Shown: positions 44,116 through 54,754 of the stretch, piece after piece
Layout: each line of letters opens with the position of its first letter
How positions within the stretch are numbered: position 1 is the first letter of the stretch
Source: Cerrena zonata
Taxonomy: Eukaryota > Basidiomycota > Agaricomycetes > Polyporales > Cerrenaceae
Length of the DNA: 64,000 nt
Direction: 5' to 3'
Assembly: GCA_038087015.1 (NCBI GenBank)
Contig: JASBNA010000006.1
Coordinates: forward strand, 1,240,001 to 1,304,000
The notes under the pieces: generated by a model
Databases searched by the model: none
What the model saw: the letters and a program-made list of their open reading frames with translations, nothing else
Told to the model about the DNA's origin: nothing
Program-made: the position numbers and the translations under genes

Positions 44116-45738
44116 TCAAACAAACAATGCTATCGCTCCTTGTTCAGGGTCCATGCTCCACCCTCCTAGAACAGTCTCGTCAGCGTCGCTCATGCGTACA
44201 CTGCGATGTACACGACCACATCCAGATACAGGGCAAATCCAATCATGTCGTTCCAAAACTACAGGTTTGCGAGCTCGACCCTTGCCCTTACTCCGACGGG
44301 GACCTGTAGGTAGAGGATGACGAGGTCGGTGGTCTGCCTGGTCATGGTCATCGGAACGCGAATGGCGTGGGCGAAGTCGGGAACGCATGGACCCATTGAA
44401 TCTAGGAGATTCGTGGCCAATACTGGGGTCTTCCCAGCTGTCTAAAGCGACACCCTTTCCTTTCCATTTAGAGTCGCGAGTATGCCTGCGTTTACTCGGA
44501 CTAGCATCCAGCTCATCATCTGCCTTTCTCTTATCTCCCAACGAGGGAACAGGTGGGCGCATGATGGAGTGAATACACCTTCCATCAAGCATGTGACCGC
44601 ACCGAAGGCCCCAAACCCGGAGGTTTTTCTTTTCCTCCTCCGTAATCCCGCAGACGCCGCTGCTGTCGAGTACAAGAGGGTCGACGCATTTGGCGCATAC
44701 AAGGATGCTAGGAACTGCAGATTCTGTCGCTTCTACGCTCGCAGAGCCAAGACCCATGAGTTCATCGTCATCGTCATCTGAAATGACGATCGCATCGCAA
44801 CCCGATGTACCAGAGCCAGAGATGATGTCCGGCTTTTTCTCCTCAGGTTGAAAGTCAGAAGTGAATTCAGGCTGTAGCTTTGCGGGATGTGTATATGACG
44901 ATTTGTACATTGGTTCTGCAGGCTTTGGAGCGGCGCCAAGACCATATAAATCGAGTTGTGGGTTGAGATATGGCCACGCATCCCAATCTGTTTCACCTAC
45001 TTGCGCCCTTGGCGCATAGGGCAGAGGGAGGTCTTCGAGAAGATTGCGAGACGCGAAGAAACCGAGCCTGTTGGATATATATCCCGCGAAGCTTCCAAAG
45101 AAGCTCGAATGAGCAGGTGGTGGGGGCTGTTGCTGACGACGACGGGCTTCACGCGCTTGACCTCGTGCCATAGATATTATAGCTCCTCCAAGACCCATCG
45201 AGGGTTGATGATGTGACCGTGACGACGCGCGAGGTGCAGGTCCGGCATTGAGTGGCGGAGACCGGTGGCGCCTTGAGGATTGACCCAGATTCGCTTCAAA
45301 GGCGTAGGGACGGTCGTTTGGAATGATAACGGGGGAAGCAGCGGCAGGTCGATTCGATGAGCGATGTGAGGTGCGATGTGTTATGCGATGTGTTCGCAAA
45401 GGGGGGACCGGAGGTATGGGTGAGATCCCCCTCGGAGCGGGAGGTGGTGATCGAAGAACTGACCAGGGGTGAATAAAATTATCAATTATTCTGAAGATAA
45501 TCATACCTGCTCTCCGTCTTCTCGGAGTCGAGACAGCGGCTTCAACTTCTTCGTCGCTGTCTAGGACGATAATTGGCTCCCTTGAGTGGCTGGGACCCGC
45601 AGGTCCACTTGCGTGTATTGCATGAGAAGACAAGTGTCTCCGTAGACGACGGAACTGTGCATTAGCTGCAGCTAGTTCGTTGTCGTCGAGTAGATCGACG
45701 TCGATGATTTCGCGAACGGGTCGTGCGACGTCGGTCAT
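44116..45738 (-). CDS. RING-type protein with SUMO-interaction-like motifs (STUbL candidate)
   Basis: About 524 aa after removal of a 48-nt intron (45506-45459; it has consensus sites and is divisible by three, so it could also be retained). Three acidic-flanked hydrophobic motifs look like SUMO-interaction motifs: IIDVDLLDD (residues 11-19), IIVLDSDEE (56-64) and AIVISDDDDDE in the middle. The C-terminal part has a divergent RING: CAKCVDPLVL, C-GITEEEKK, RCGHMLDGRCIHSIM, then after a basic, probably disordered insert, WICPVSGCGRVHRSV. SIMs plus a C-terminal RING is the architecture of SUMO-targeted ubiquitin ligases (Slx8, RNF4). E3 activity is inference; the long insert between RING halves is unusual. 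The start at 45738 gives MTDVARPVRE; the upstream open frame to 45945 is implausible. Confidence 0.7.
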   Translation of the reverse strand: MTDVARPVREIIDVDLLDDNELAAANAQFRRLRRHLSSHAIHASGPAGPSHSREPIIVLDSDEEVEAAVSTPRRRRAGMIIFRIIDNFIHPWSVLRSPPPAPRGISPIPPVPPLRTHRITHRTSHRSSNRPAAASPVIIPNDRPYAFEANLGQSSRRHRSPPLNAGPAPRASSRSHHQPSMGLGGAIISMARGQAREARRRQQQPPPPAHSSFFGSFAGYISNRLGFFASRNLLEDLPLPYAPRAQVGETDWDAWPYLNPQLDLYGLGAAPKPAEPMYKSSYTHPAKLQPEFTSDFQPEEKKPDIISGSGTSGCDAIVISDDDDDELMGLGSASVEATESAVPSILVCAKCVDPLVLDSSGVCGITEEEKKNLRVWGLRCGHMLDGRCIHSIMRPPVPSLGDKRKADDELDASPSKRRHTRDSKWKGKGVALDSWEDPSIGHESPRFNGSMRSRLRPRHSRSDDHDQADHRPRHPLPTGPRRSKGKGRARKPVVLERHDWICPVSGCGRVHRSVRMSDADETVLGGWSMDPEQGAIALFV

Positions 45739-47301
45739 GGTGATGAATGAAGTTTTGTGGATGGTGGTTAATGAACAAGGCCACGCTTGGTGGGACCAAA
45801 CTAAACAGACGCTTACGTAAGGAATGGTGCCAAACTTGTACAAATAAACGCTCCAGCATAAATTTTGCTTTTGGTCCTCAGCTCCCCTTAGTTCCGCTTT
45901 TTTCGCTGCTGTGTTTGTTTTTCTCAATGTGAGTATATGTTTCAATCATCTCTCTTCTGATGACTTTATTCTCTTCCCCGTCCTACACGACCATGCCGAG
46001 AAACAGAGCAGTTCGTTCGCAACGAACTCGCGTCCTACGGGACGCACAGTGCACTTGCCAGTGCCATTTCGTCTGATCTTTCCGTCACAAAAAAGTTTGA
46101 GACTTTTACTGACTATCCTCTCTCCCTTTAGTGATGTTTTCTGTCCGTTAATCTGTGTATTGTTTGCCGATGGGCGTGTGTTTATCCACTACTTGTGAGT
46201 ACCTTCTTCCAAACTTCCAAGCGGCAGGGCTCTTCCCTCCCCTTTGCATGATGAATATACCATACGTTCGCAGTTTTCACCCTAGCGCCCTCCTCGCAAG
46301 GGAGTACTCCCCCAATGCCAAACGTCTATATTCCCCCTCCATACCATGCGGAACCCAAAATCGTATTGGTCGAGTGTGGGCCGCCATTGCGGTGCGCTGG
46401 GCGGGAGGTGGGGGTCGGCGCGGTGAGGGCCTATAAGCAACCTTCCTTTGGATGTCTGATCCATCTCTTTGTTTTGTGACATTCATATGTTTACAATATG
46501 CTAACCTCGCTTTACTCTTCAGGTTTTTCGCTCATTAGTTATAATAGTTTGTCATAGTATTATTGAAATATATACTTGGTTTTCCAAGATCAAAACGTTG
46601 CTGTCAGTGTATGTGTGATTGAAATTGCTCGTTATTGAGTTCACTTGTTAGACCATAGCTCAGTGGTAGAGTCTGGTCGAGCGTGGAAACTCCTCAAGAT
46701 TGTGATAGGGAATATCGGTCTCAGCTAGATGCTTCGGAACTTGGAAAGCCTTCTACTACTAAGGGAAATTCCTGTCGTCATCAGGTCTCAAATCTAGTAG
46801 GGGGCCACTTCGTATTTTGTGGGTGTAGTCTAGTGTCAACTTGAATATAATAGACTCCTACCAATGAAGATACCGTGTAAATAAACCACTAAACTCTCCT
46901 TGATCAATTCATTGTGCCAGTGGAAGAAGCTCAATCGATCTCTATTTGCTTATTCATCCGACTCTGACTCTCCGTTACCAATAGGTATAGTCGCAATCTA
47001 CCACAAACAAGGTGTTTCCAATTCTTCAAGGCAGTGACGGGTATTTTCCGACCTGTATTATTAGCTAGGTACAATCCTACCATCATGATAGGAGAGTCGA
47101 TCTTGATAATAGTAACTTACAGACAATTGAATGCAATGGAGGCAAGACGGCCATGAGATAGTGTGCCAAGTACGCCATACAATCAACTACAGATGAAGAT
47201 ACAAAAAAATCGTGCCCGTAAAGATGTCATAGGCTCATGGAGATTCGTAAATCGAGATCCGAATCGACTACCTCTCGAATGTCTACAAACCCTATTACCC
47301 C
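45739..47301. other. 1.56 kb region with splice-like signals and a tRNA-like A box, no clear gene
   Basis: The plus strand shows a strong donor at 45929 (GTGAGTAT), a classic branch/pyrimidine/acceptor ending at 46131, another GTGAGT donor at 46195 and an acceptor at 46522, but no convincing protein. At 46651-46675 the sequence ACCATAGCTCAGTGGTAGAG matches a tRNA 5' end and A box, without a matching acceptor 3' strand or clear B box. No tRNA can be folded by eye. Listed as undefined. Confidence 0.3.
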
Positions 47302-48968
47302 TCATACAACACTATCGTTCCCTCTGAGCTTGCCGGCCGTAGCAGATCCAACAGAAGGTTCGTTCACCATAGTACCACCCGCACTACTAGCATTCGTGTC
47401 CAGACTTCTAGGGTCCCTCCTCTTCTCATTGACGCTCCCAACGCGAGAACGTTGATCGGCCGAGACCGCAGACCTCGAACGACCAAGCATGGCTTCCACA
47501 GGGTCCGCTGGTGATTCATGAATGTTAATAGTATCCTGTCCTGGATTGAGTTTCCAGTAACGCAAGCTGATTGGGTTCGGAGAGGGTAAACATTTTACGA
47601 GAATGTAGATGGAACGGAGATTGTTACTTACTGCTTCAAGATGGTGTAGAACGCGGCAGCGAAGATGGATCCAAGGCCATCACCAACCCAATACTGTGGA
47701 AAGGAGCCCCGATTGCCGTCATTACCAGCGTAATGGTACAAGGGGCGGATCGGGAGCAGGCCGATAGTGGAATTCCAGAGAAAATAGACGGAGGGTTGAC
47801 AGAATTAGATACAGTAATTAAGAGGAAGTAGTAGTAATTAAGTTACGTACCACCCATTGCGATCCAAAGGGGAAGCCGGTGACCACTGCGGGACCGAAGG
47901 CTCGAGCGACGTTCACGCCAGCGCCGGTATAGAATACAGCAAACCTGTTTAATGGGCGACAGTCAGCATCAAATTCAAAATTCGAAAGAAGGGTGGCAAC
48001 GGAATTAAAGCGTAAGTTCAGGGCGGGGTTTGTGAAGTGATGTGGGGGGATAACGGATTGATTCCAATCTCAGAGGAAGGACGTAACACGGACTGCTCAT
48101 CGAAAGAGGAAAAGTCAATTGACTTACAAATGACAGACGAATAAGGTCAAGCCAATACCGATCTAGAACGGAGGGAAAAGTCCGGCGGACAGGTAAGAAA
48201 CAGGTCTGAACATATTCCGAAGGAACATACTGGAGCGAAGGGCGTGGCAACATGCTGTAGAATGGGGTTGTTTTAGTGAATAGGGATGATCGAACGGAGC
48301 ATTAATCATGAAAGGCACACCTTTTCGGCCGCCAGCATGAGGACTGACATGACAAGAATAGCCGTAACGAAAGCCTCGATGAATACACCTTGAGCAGGAT
48401 TGATACCTACGTGCAAGAATGTGCTATATGGAAGGAAAGAATCAGAGTCAGCATGTCAGATACGTATTTGGTGCAGTATGACCGCAATGACGGAATGGAA
48501 ATAGTATACGTACTTCGCTTGAAGGGGTCCAGGGGTAAGTGCAAGTATTAATGCAGCAGCAGCGATCCCGCCGACGAGTTGGGCAATGCAATAAAGCACG
48601 AATCGAACAGGTCCGATGAGTCCAGTTAGCAGGAGTGCTAAACTGATATTAGGGTTGAATAGACCTCCGGTGACGCGGTAGAATAGCCAGGCGGACGCGA
48701 TGAGGCTGAAACCAAAGCAGAAGGAGATGTACAGGACTGTGTCGATTTGTGAAGACGCCTCGCTTGTGGCACCTTGATACGAAACGGCCTGGACGCCGCC
48801 AAAGGCCATGGTAAGGAAACATGTTGTTCCTATGAATTCGAGGAATGCCGCTTGGAAATCATCGCCCAGAGTTGCAAAAAGTCCAGGACGCGGTCGAGGA
48901 GGAGGGTTAGACATGTTTGGATTATCAGGGCGTCGGCGGAACAAACGAATGAAGGATAGGCTAGCCAT
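47302..48968 (-). CDS. Aquaporin (MIP family) with altered NPA boxes
   Basis: A membrane channel for water or small neutral solutes. The N-terminal cytosolic part is rich in Pro and Arg (MASLSFIRLFRRRP), then six helices: FLEFIGTTCFLTMAFGGVQA, VLYISFCFGFSLIASAWLFY, GPVRFVLYCIAQLVGGIAAA and so on. The first half-helix box is GGLFNPNISLA (NPN rather than NPA) and the second is GAGVNVARAFGPA (NVA, with the following Arg of the selectivity filter kept). The C-terminal tail is long, polar and Ser-rich (SADQRSRVGSVNEKRRDPRS) and ends GNDSVV. Short introns separate most helices. Divergent NPA boxes occur in fungal aquaporins, so transport of other solutes is possible but cannot be inferred. Start ATG at 48968. 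Confidence 0.88.
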
Positions 48969-49450
48969 GTTATAAAGTCGTTATAGAGTGCGGGAGGCGA
49001 GCTAGGTGTCAGCCTCTGATCACGGATTCAGTCTTGTCTGTCAGGTACGATGTCGATCACGGAGGCTGACCAGAGCTGGTATTCCGCAAGAGGATCGAAG
49101 GGGGACCGAGAGTGTGCGGGGAAGGCTAAGACTTTATTGTGTATTTAGGGGCTGACAATCGTCATGTTATGGAGGCTTGGAACGGGCGGGGAGCGAAGAG
49201 TGAAGTCATCCCTACGTATCCCGCCCGCCAGGTCAAGGGCCATCGATTTCTCCCGCTGGTCAGTTTGGCTCGCTGGAAAGAATGGATATGAAGCTATAGT
49301 ATAGGCACATCCCTTTCAAAGAGTCTCGAGTTCCAAACGATATCCGGAGTCCATTGAAACCGCTTAGGGGTGGAGATCCTGTATTCAAAGATCCACAGTT
49401 CCAACATATTCATCATTGGGTATAGACAGCTGCCATGATACACATATCAT
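48969..49450. other. Intergenic region
   Basis: The promoter side of the aquaporin gene and the 3' side of the ICT1-like gene. No gene seen. Confidence 0.35.
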
Positions 49451-50237
49451 TCACTCCAAATTGCCTTTGGAACGACTGCGCTTGATGGCACTCCTTTTCT
49501 CCTTGTCCATCCGCCTTCGTTGTGCTTCAGCTTTCTGGAAAGCTTGTACCCGCCGTTTCTGTTCATCTGACGGTTCATTTACTAGCGTCGCAGACGCGGC
49601 GGATAGAATGACGGAATGCAACTGAGGAAGAAAATAAAATGCCAGCCACGGTCAGGTGTACCGCTCACAGACGTCATTGAAAAGAAGCACCCACTTTTGA
49701 CAGGCACTCTTGAACATTATCCGCTTGGGATCGGTGAACAGTAGAGGTAATCAATATTGAATGTGAAGAGGCAACATACGATGGCTAAGCAAATATTGAA
49801 TGCTCTCAGTACTGGGTTTGAATGCTTACTAGAAGAATGATAGACGTACGGATTTCGTTAGAGTATCTCTCGCCCATAATGGAACCCAGTTGGAGGTTAA
49901 TGGGCATCGTACAGTCGCCTTGGTGTTCACCTTGTTTACATTCTGTCCAACGTCCCTATGTCATCAGCTCTCATCTCTTCCAGGAAATAAAAATGCGGAC
50001 CTGCCCTCCAGGACCTGAACTCCTTGCAAATGACAATTCAACCAGGCTCCGAGGTATGGACTCAGTTTTGAATGTAGCTATCCACTCCCGAGCTTGATTA
50101 TTCTCTTCTGGTGTCTCTAGCTTTGGTATATTTGGAGGCGAAGTGATCGCCTGGTAATTTGTGCTTGAATATCTCCTCCATGGTGTGACGGTCCAATGTA
50201 GGTTATGTCGGCGAACAAAGGGCAAGAAGATAGACAT
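49451..50237 (-). CDS. Mitochondrial class I peptide-release-factor-like hydrolase (ICT1 type)
   Basis: ICT1/Pth4-type proteins hydrolyse peptidyl-tRNA on stalled mitochondrial ribosomes. The GGQ domain is clear: LSFARSSGPGGQ | NVNKVNTKATVR, split by an intron right after GGQ. Upstream are a basic Arg/His-rich presequence (MSIFLPFVRRHNLHWTVTPW RR) and PRSLVELSF. The C-terminal tail is strongly basic (EQKRRVQAFQKAEAQRRRMD, KEKRSAIKRSRSKGNLE), as in codon-independent rescue factors. Short introns interrupt it. Stop at 49453-49451. It lacks the codon-recognition domains of RF1/RF2, supporting an ICT1-type over a termination factor. Confidence 0.88.
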
Positions 50238-50607
50238 AGCTCCCGACAGTGACTAGATATATTTTGATAGAAAAAGAATCAGCAGGGTTGTTCGTTGAAA
50301 ACACTGAATGATCGAATAGTGTACAGCTGCTAGTGAGGGTTACGTTGAATGAAATTGAAATTCAGAATGTCGAGATGACGATATCATTATGTTCATGCCG
50401 TCCGGGCCGGTCGAGAGTCAAGACCTCAAGCAATACGGAACTGAATATTCAGAGAGCTGCAGTACTTGTTCTATTCTACAATATATCTGTACGTGACAGT
50501 GTCATACTCCTTAATCGTCGCGGGAAGATGAGATACTGGAAACAAAAAAATACGGATGATTCTACAGCCATGAGACATTGGGAGAATGAAAACCGCCACA
50601 AAACCAT
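50238..50607. other. Intergenic region
   Basis: The 370-bp promoter of ICT1 plus the 3' region of the MetRS gene. No gene seen. Confidence 0.35.
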
Positions 50608-53435
50608 CTACGCTTGTTGTTTTTGATACGTCGCCAGTTCCGTTTTAAGAACTTTCAAGACATCCACAGCAGCAGCAATAGCCTTATCGTTCTCCTCCGA
50701 CTTGGGGTTGCCCTTTAGTTCACGCACAACCTGACCTTGTTCTGCAACTTTTTGCTCCCAAGCCAAGACCTCCGCCGACTTGGGTGCAGCATCTTGTTCA
50801 GCCGCAGCGGCCTTCTTCGCAGCCTTCTTTGCAGCTTCAGCCTTGCGTTTAGACATCCCAGGAACAACATGGGTAGCATCTGCATCGGGAGCTGCCTCGG
50901 CGGTAGGAGTGTTCTCGCTTCCACCGAACTTCGCTCTCCAGACCTCTGCCATCTTCTCGTCGATCTTCTTGAACAAATGTTCGGGTTTACCGATCTGGTG
51001 TCCAGCGAGAATATCGTTGCTGAGAGCTTCCGGTACTGCTCGTGACGGTGCATTCAGTTGAGCGAGCATGGATTGTTCGGTAGAGGGCATGAAGGGATGC
51101 ACGAGAGCAGTGAGGGCGTAGATGAGGTTGACAGCGCGAGACATGACTTGTGCACAACGTTTCGGGTTCTCTTGCATCAAGGTCTTGTTCAAACCTGATG
51201 ATTGAGGTACGCGTTACCACGTGCAGAGAGTTGCATGACCAGTGCAAACTGTGACGAAGCTTGACGGCCTCCATGGAGTCAATGTATTCCTTGAGCAAAG
51301 CATTGACATCAGAAATGAAGTCTGCGTCGATCTCGTCGTTAGGCGAAAGAGGACCCGGCGCATCGCCGCTATCAGGAATCGTGCTGTCGTAGTTCGCAGA
51401 GATGAACTTCAGAGCTCGGTTGACGAAGTTTCCGAAGCTATACAAAAACCGGTCAATATGGGGCCGAGAATCGGTTTGAAAAAAACAAATGGAACCCACT
51501 TGTTCAGAAGAATGTTGTTGTTTGCAGCAATCTGGATGGGATTTATTTTAAAACCCGGATGCACGTAATAGAAGAACATTGAAGGGCACTCACGCAATCT
51601 GCCCATGAGAACATGGCATCTGCGGTCTCCGGACGTGTCGAGATCAGGTAGTATCGCCACACCGGAACAGGGATGCCCGTCTCCTTCGCAGCGGGTCCAA
51701 ACACACCACGATTCTTACTCTTCGAGAACTTGCCACCCTCGTAGTTAAGGTACTCTGCCGACTCTCGTATCAGCGGGGCAAGAGATATCATAGCAAGTGA
51801 TAAGCGTACCGGTGGTGGAAAGATGGTTCAAAGTGGTCCATTCCCGACCGTCACCAATTTGGACGCAAGGGAAGAAGATAGTGTGGAAATAGACATTATC
51901 TTTGCCCATGAACTGGAATAGTCGGACGTTTGGGTGGTCGAACCACCAACGTTTCCACTCTTTGGTGTAGTTGGCGGTGATACTGACATACCCGATGCAC
52001 GCCTCGAACTATAGGGGTGTGAGATGTGCAAATAAAGATCGGCGGTCATAACATAACGTACCCAAACATCTAGATTGTTAACGTTAGCAAGGAGACAACG
52101 GAGAACAAAAATATTACAACTCACACAGAACCTTTCCTCTCATACCATCGGCATCCTCAGCATCTACCGGGACAGGGACACCCCATTCAAGATCTCTCGT
52201 CACCGGGCTAGGTCTCAAACCTTGCTTCAACCTCGCATCGATAATTTCACCATCGGCGTTGATTACCGAATTTGGTGACCACTTTCCGTCTTTCCACGAT
52301 TTCTTGATCCATTCCTCAGTCTTGGGCTGGATCGCGTCGAGCTTGATATACATATGTGCTGACTCCTTCGTTATTACCTTGTGAGTCTTGTCAATAAGGC
52401 ATCTTGGTTTGATGAGTTCTACGGCATCAAGGGTTCGACTACATGAGTCACATTGATCACCTCGAGCGTCCTGAATATGTGATTCCTAAGCAAAGGTGTA
52501 AAATGAAAGAAATCGGATAGGACATACATCGGCGCCACAATGCGGGCATGTACCCTCTACGAAACGATCCGCAAGGAACCTATACAGTGATTAACATGAA
52601 AGTACATTCGGAGTTTGGGGAATAATGACTGACTTCTTGCAGTTTTCGCAATATGTCTGTTCTTTCGTCTGCTTTTCGAGGTAGCCATTTTTCTGTAGGT
52701 TCAAATAGATCTCTTGCGAAATTCTAGAACAATCGTAAGAAACGATATGAATGACGCAATAGTACTTTTACTCACTCAGTGTGCAGCGGGGTCGATGTAC
52801 GTCCAAAGTGATCGAAACTATAGAATTGTAAATAAAATATTCCTGACATATGGAATCATTTGAACTCACCCAATGTCGAACCATTTGTACGTCTCAGCGT
52901 GCGTTGGGTGGTACTTGTCACAGAGTTGTCTCGCAGTAACATGTTCCTTAAGGGCTTGAGTTTCCGTCGCGGTTCCATACTCGTCTGTTCCACAAATATA
53001 CAGAGTTCTGCGATTCCGTGTACCTAGAAATATATTTGAATATTTGGTGCTTGTTTTCAGACGAATACTAAGGAAGCGTACGATTGTATCTGAGAAGCAA
53101 TGTAAGTTTATATTCACGAATAATATTAACCAAACTGACCGTGCAAAGATATCGGCACTCAGAGTACTCCCAATAATGTTTCCTAGCACGCGATCAACTC
53201 AGAAACTACGTCGATCATCATGAATCCAACGATGCTCACCGAGATGAGGAACATTGTTGCAATACGGAAGAGCAGAGGTGATCAATACGTTCTTTTCGCC
53301 CGGCACGGGTAATCTAGTACAAGGCTGACTGTGAATGAGTACTTTATGCCTTTAAAGTATGTTTGCTCACATTTGTTCATCTGGATTTGGTACGAATCGC
53401 AAGAGCCCTTCCGCCTCCCTGATTTTCTGAGCCAT
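50608..53435 (-). CDS. Methionyl-tRNA synthetase, cytoplasmic, with C-terminal helical extension
   Basis: Charges tRNA-Met for cytosolic translation. The start is [20 protein letters not shown]. The class I HIGH motif is [15 protein letters not shown], and the KMSKS loop is [14 protein letters not shown]. Between them are [20 protein letters not shown], the zinc-binding Cys knuckles (CENCKKF ... [17 protein letters not shown]) and the editing/substrate region [17 protein letters not shown]. After the anticodon-binding domain, a Lys/Ala-rich linker leads to a terminal helix-turn-helix ([17 protein letters not shown] ... [14 protein letters not shown]) that resembles a WHEP tRNA-binding domain. 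Multiple short introns. There is no mitochondrial presequence, so it is probably cytosolic. Confidence 0.93.
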
Positions 53436-54754
53436 GATCTTGAACGTCCTTAAGAAGAACAATCGAGGAAGAGGGGTAGGTCTGTGGGCTAAAAGCCGCG
53501 TTGAGTACTTTAGTAGTGGAATGTTGGAAGGAAAAGGTGGGCAATCGATTCTAAAGAGATATGTGGACCACCAGCACAGGCGCCGTGGCTAAACGTGACT
53601 CGGTCTGAGCCTGTGTCTCGTATGTATTATGATATGTTCCCTGACGAGAACGCAGTTCGGGTTCAGTAATATATAGAAATTAGATTAAGGTTGGTGTATT
53701 GACGAGGCGAGGTAAGTGAAGTAGGATGACGGAGTGTACGTTCAATATATGATTCAACGCTCGGAAAGAAATGGGAGTTCTCGCCAATCGGGGGTTGATC
53801 TTGCCGTCGGCGGTAAACGTTTGAATGACCTCTTCAACAAATGGGAGGTAGAAATTGGGGGAGAGAAGAAAAATTCAGTAAGGTTTGGTCACATCCCATA
53901 GATGTATGTAAAATAAAATCAAGGATGTTGCAATTGAGAACATGTAATCAATAACTCTGAGTGAAATGAGCACATGTGGTACAACCCAGATGCCCAAGGT
54001 ACTTAGTAACAAGCATACTACGTAGAACGGCTGTACGAAGGATATTGCAATATGTTCTCCTCGAAGATGTCAGATTGAGGCTTGGCACACAAACTGCAAA
54101 GCTAGATGTTTCGAGTAGACACATGACATACCATAAATGGGAATATCTCTGTGGGTTGGACAACAAGAATGAAGACTGGTATCGTATAGCATTGTTGTAG
54201 ATGATGTTTATTAAAGACATCATGTTTATCTCCTCAAGGTGAGTTAGAAGATGCACATCTCTCATCTCTTCTTCAAGTTCGCTTAAACTCGAGGGAAGCG
54301 AGTGAGGCTTGCATTCATACTAACCAGTATTGTAGCTGCATGAACTACACTCAAAGCCTGTATATCTCTTCACTTCTGCATCCCTACAGAGAGGTATACG
54401 AGAAAACAGACGAAACCCTCAAATTAGAAGAGTCAATTACCAATTTTGGAAATGTTTCTTCTCAATACAGTAATTTCGACAAAACACATACCATCGGAAA
54501 GACATTCAGTACGAACACAGCCAGCGACAAGAGGGGGAAATAGCCATTCGATTGATATTTATGTGATACAAACAGTCAATAAGTAGGGAGCCCCGTAGTA
54601 TGACAGTGAATTCGACAAATGTTTTATCCGAGAACGTAGAGGTCATTAAGGTCGTAGACTCGGATTCCCAATTAGCATTGTACAAAGTAAGCCATGCAGT
54701 TATCACAGAGCTAAACCAGAACTTTGAAATAGAAACCATCACAGATCCGCGTCT
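53436..54754. other. 1.3 kb intergenic region
   Basis: No supported gene. The first 300 bases should contain the MetRS promoter. The rest is AT-rich with small open frames lacking motifs, likely including the oxalate decarboxylase 3' UTR. Confidence 0.35.

Noticed and set aside
45950..46080. A box C/D snoRNA in the 45929-46131 intron
   Set aside because: There is a TGATGA and a later CTGA, but the C box lacks the required purine before it and no terminal stem is visible.
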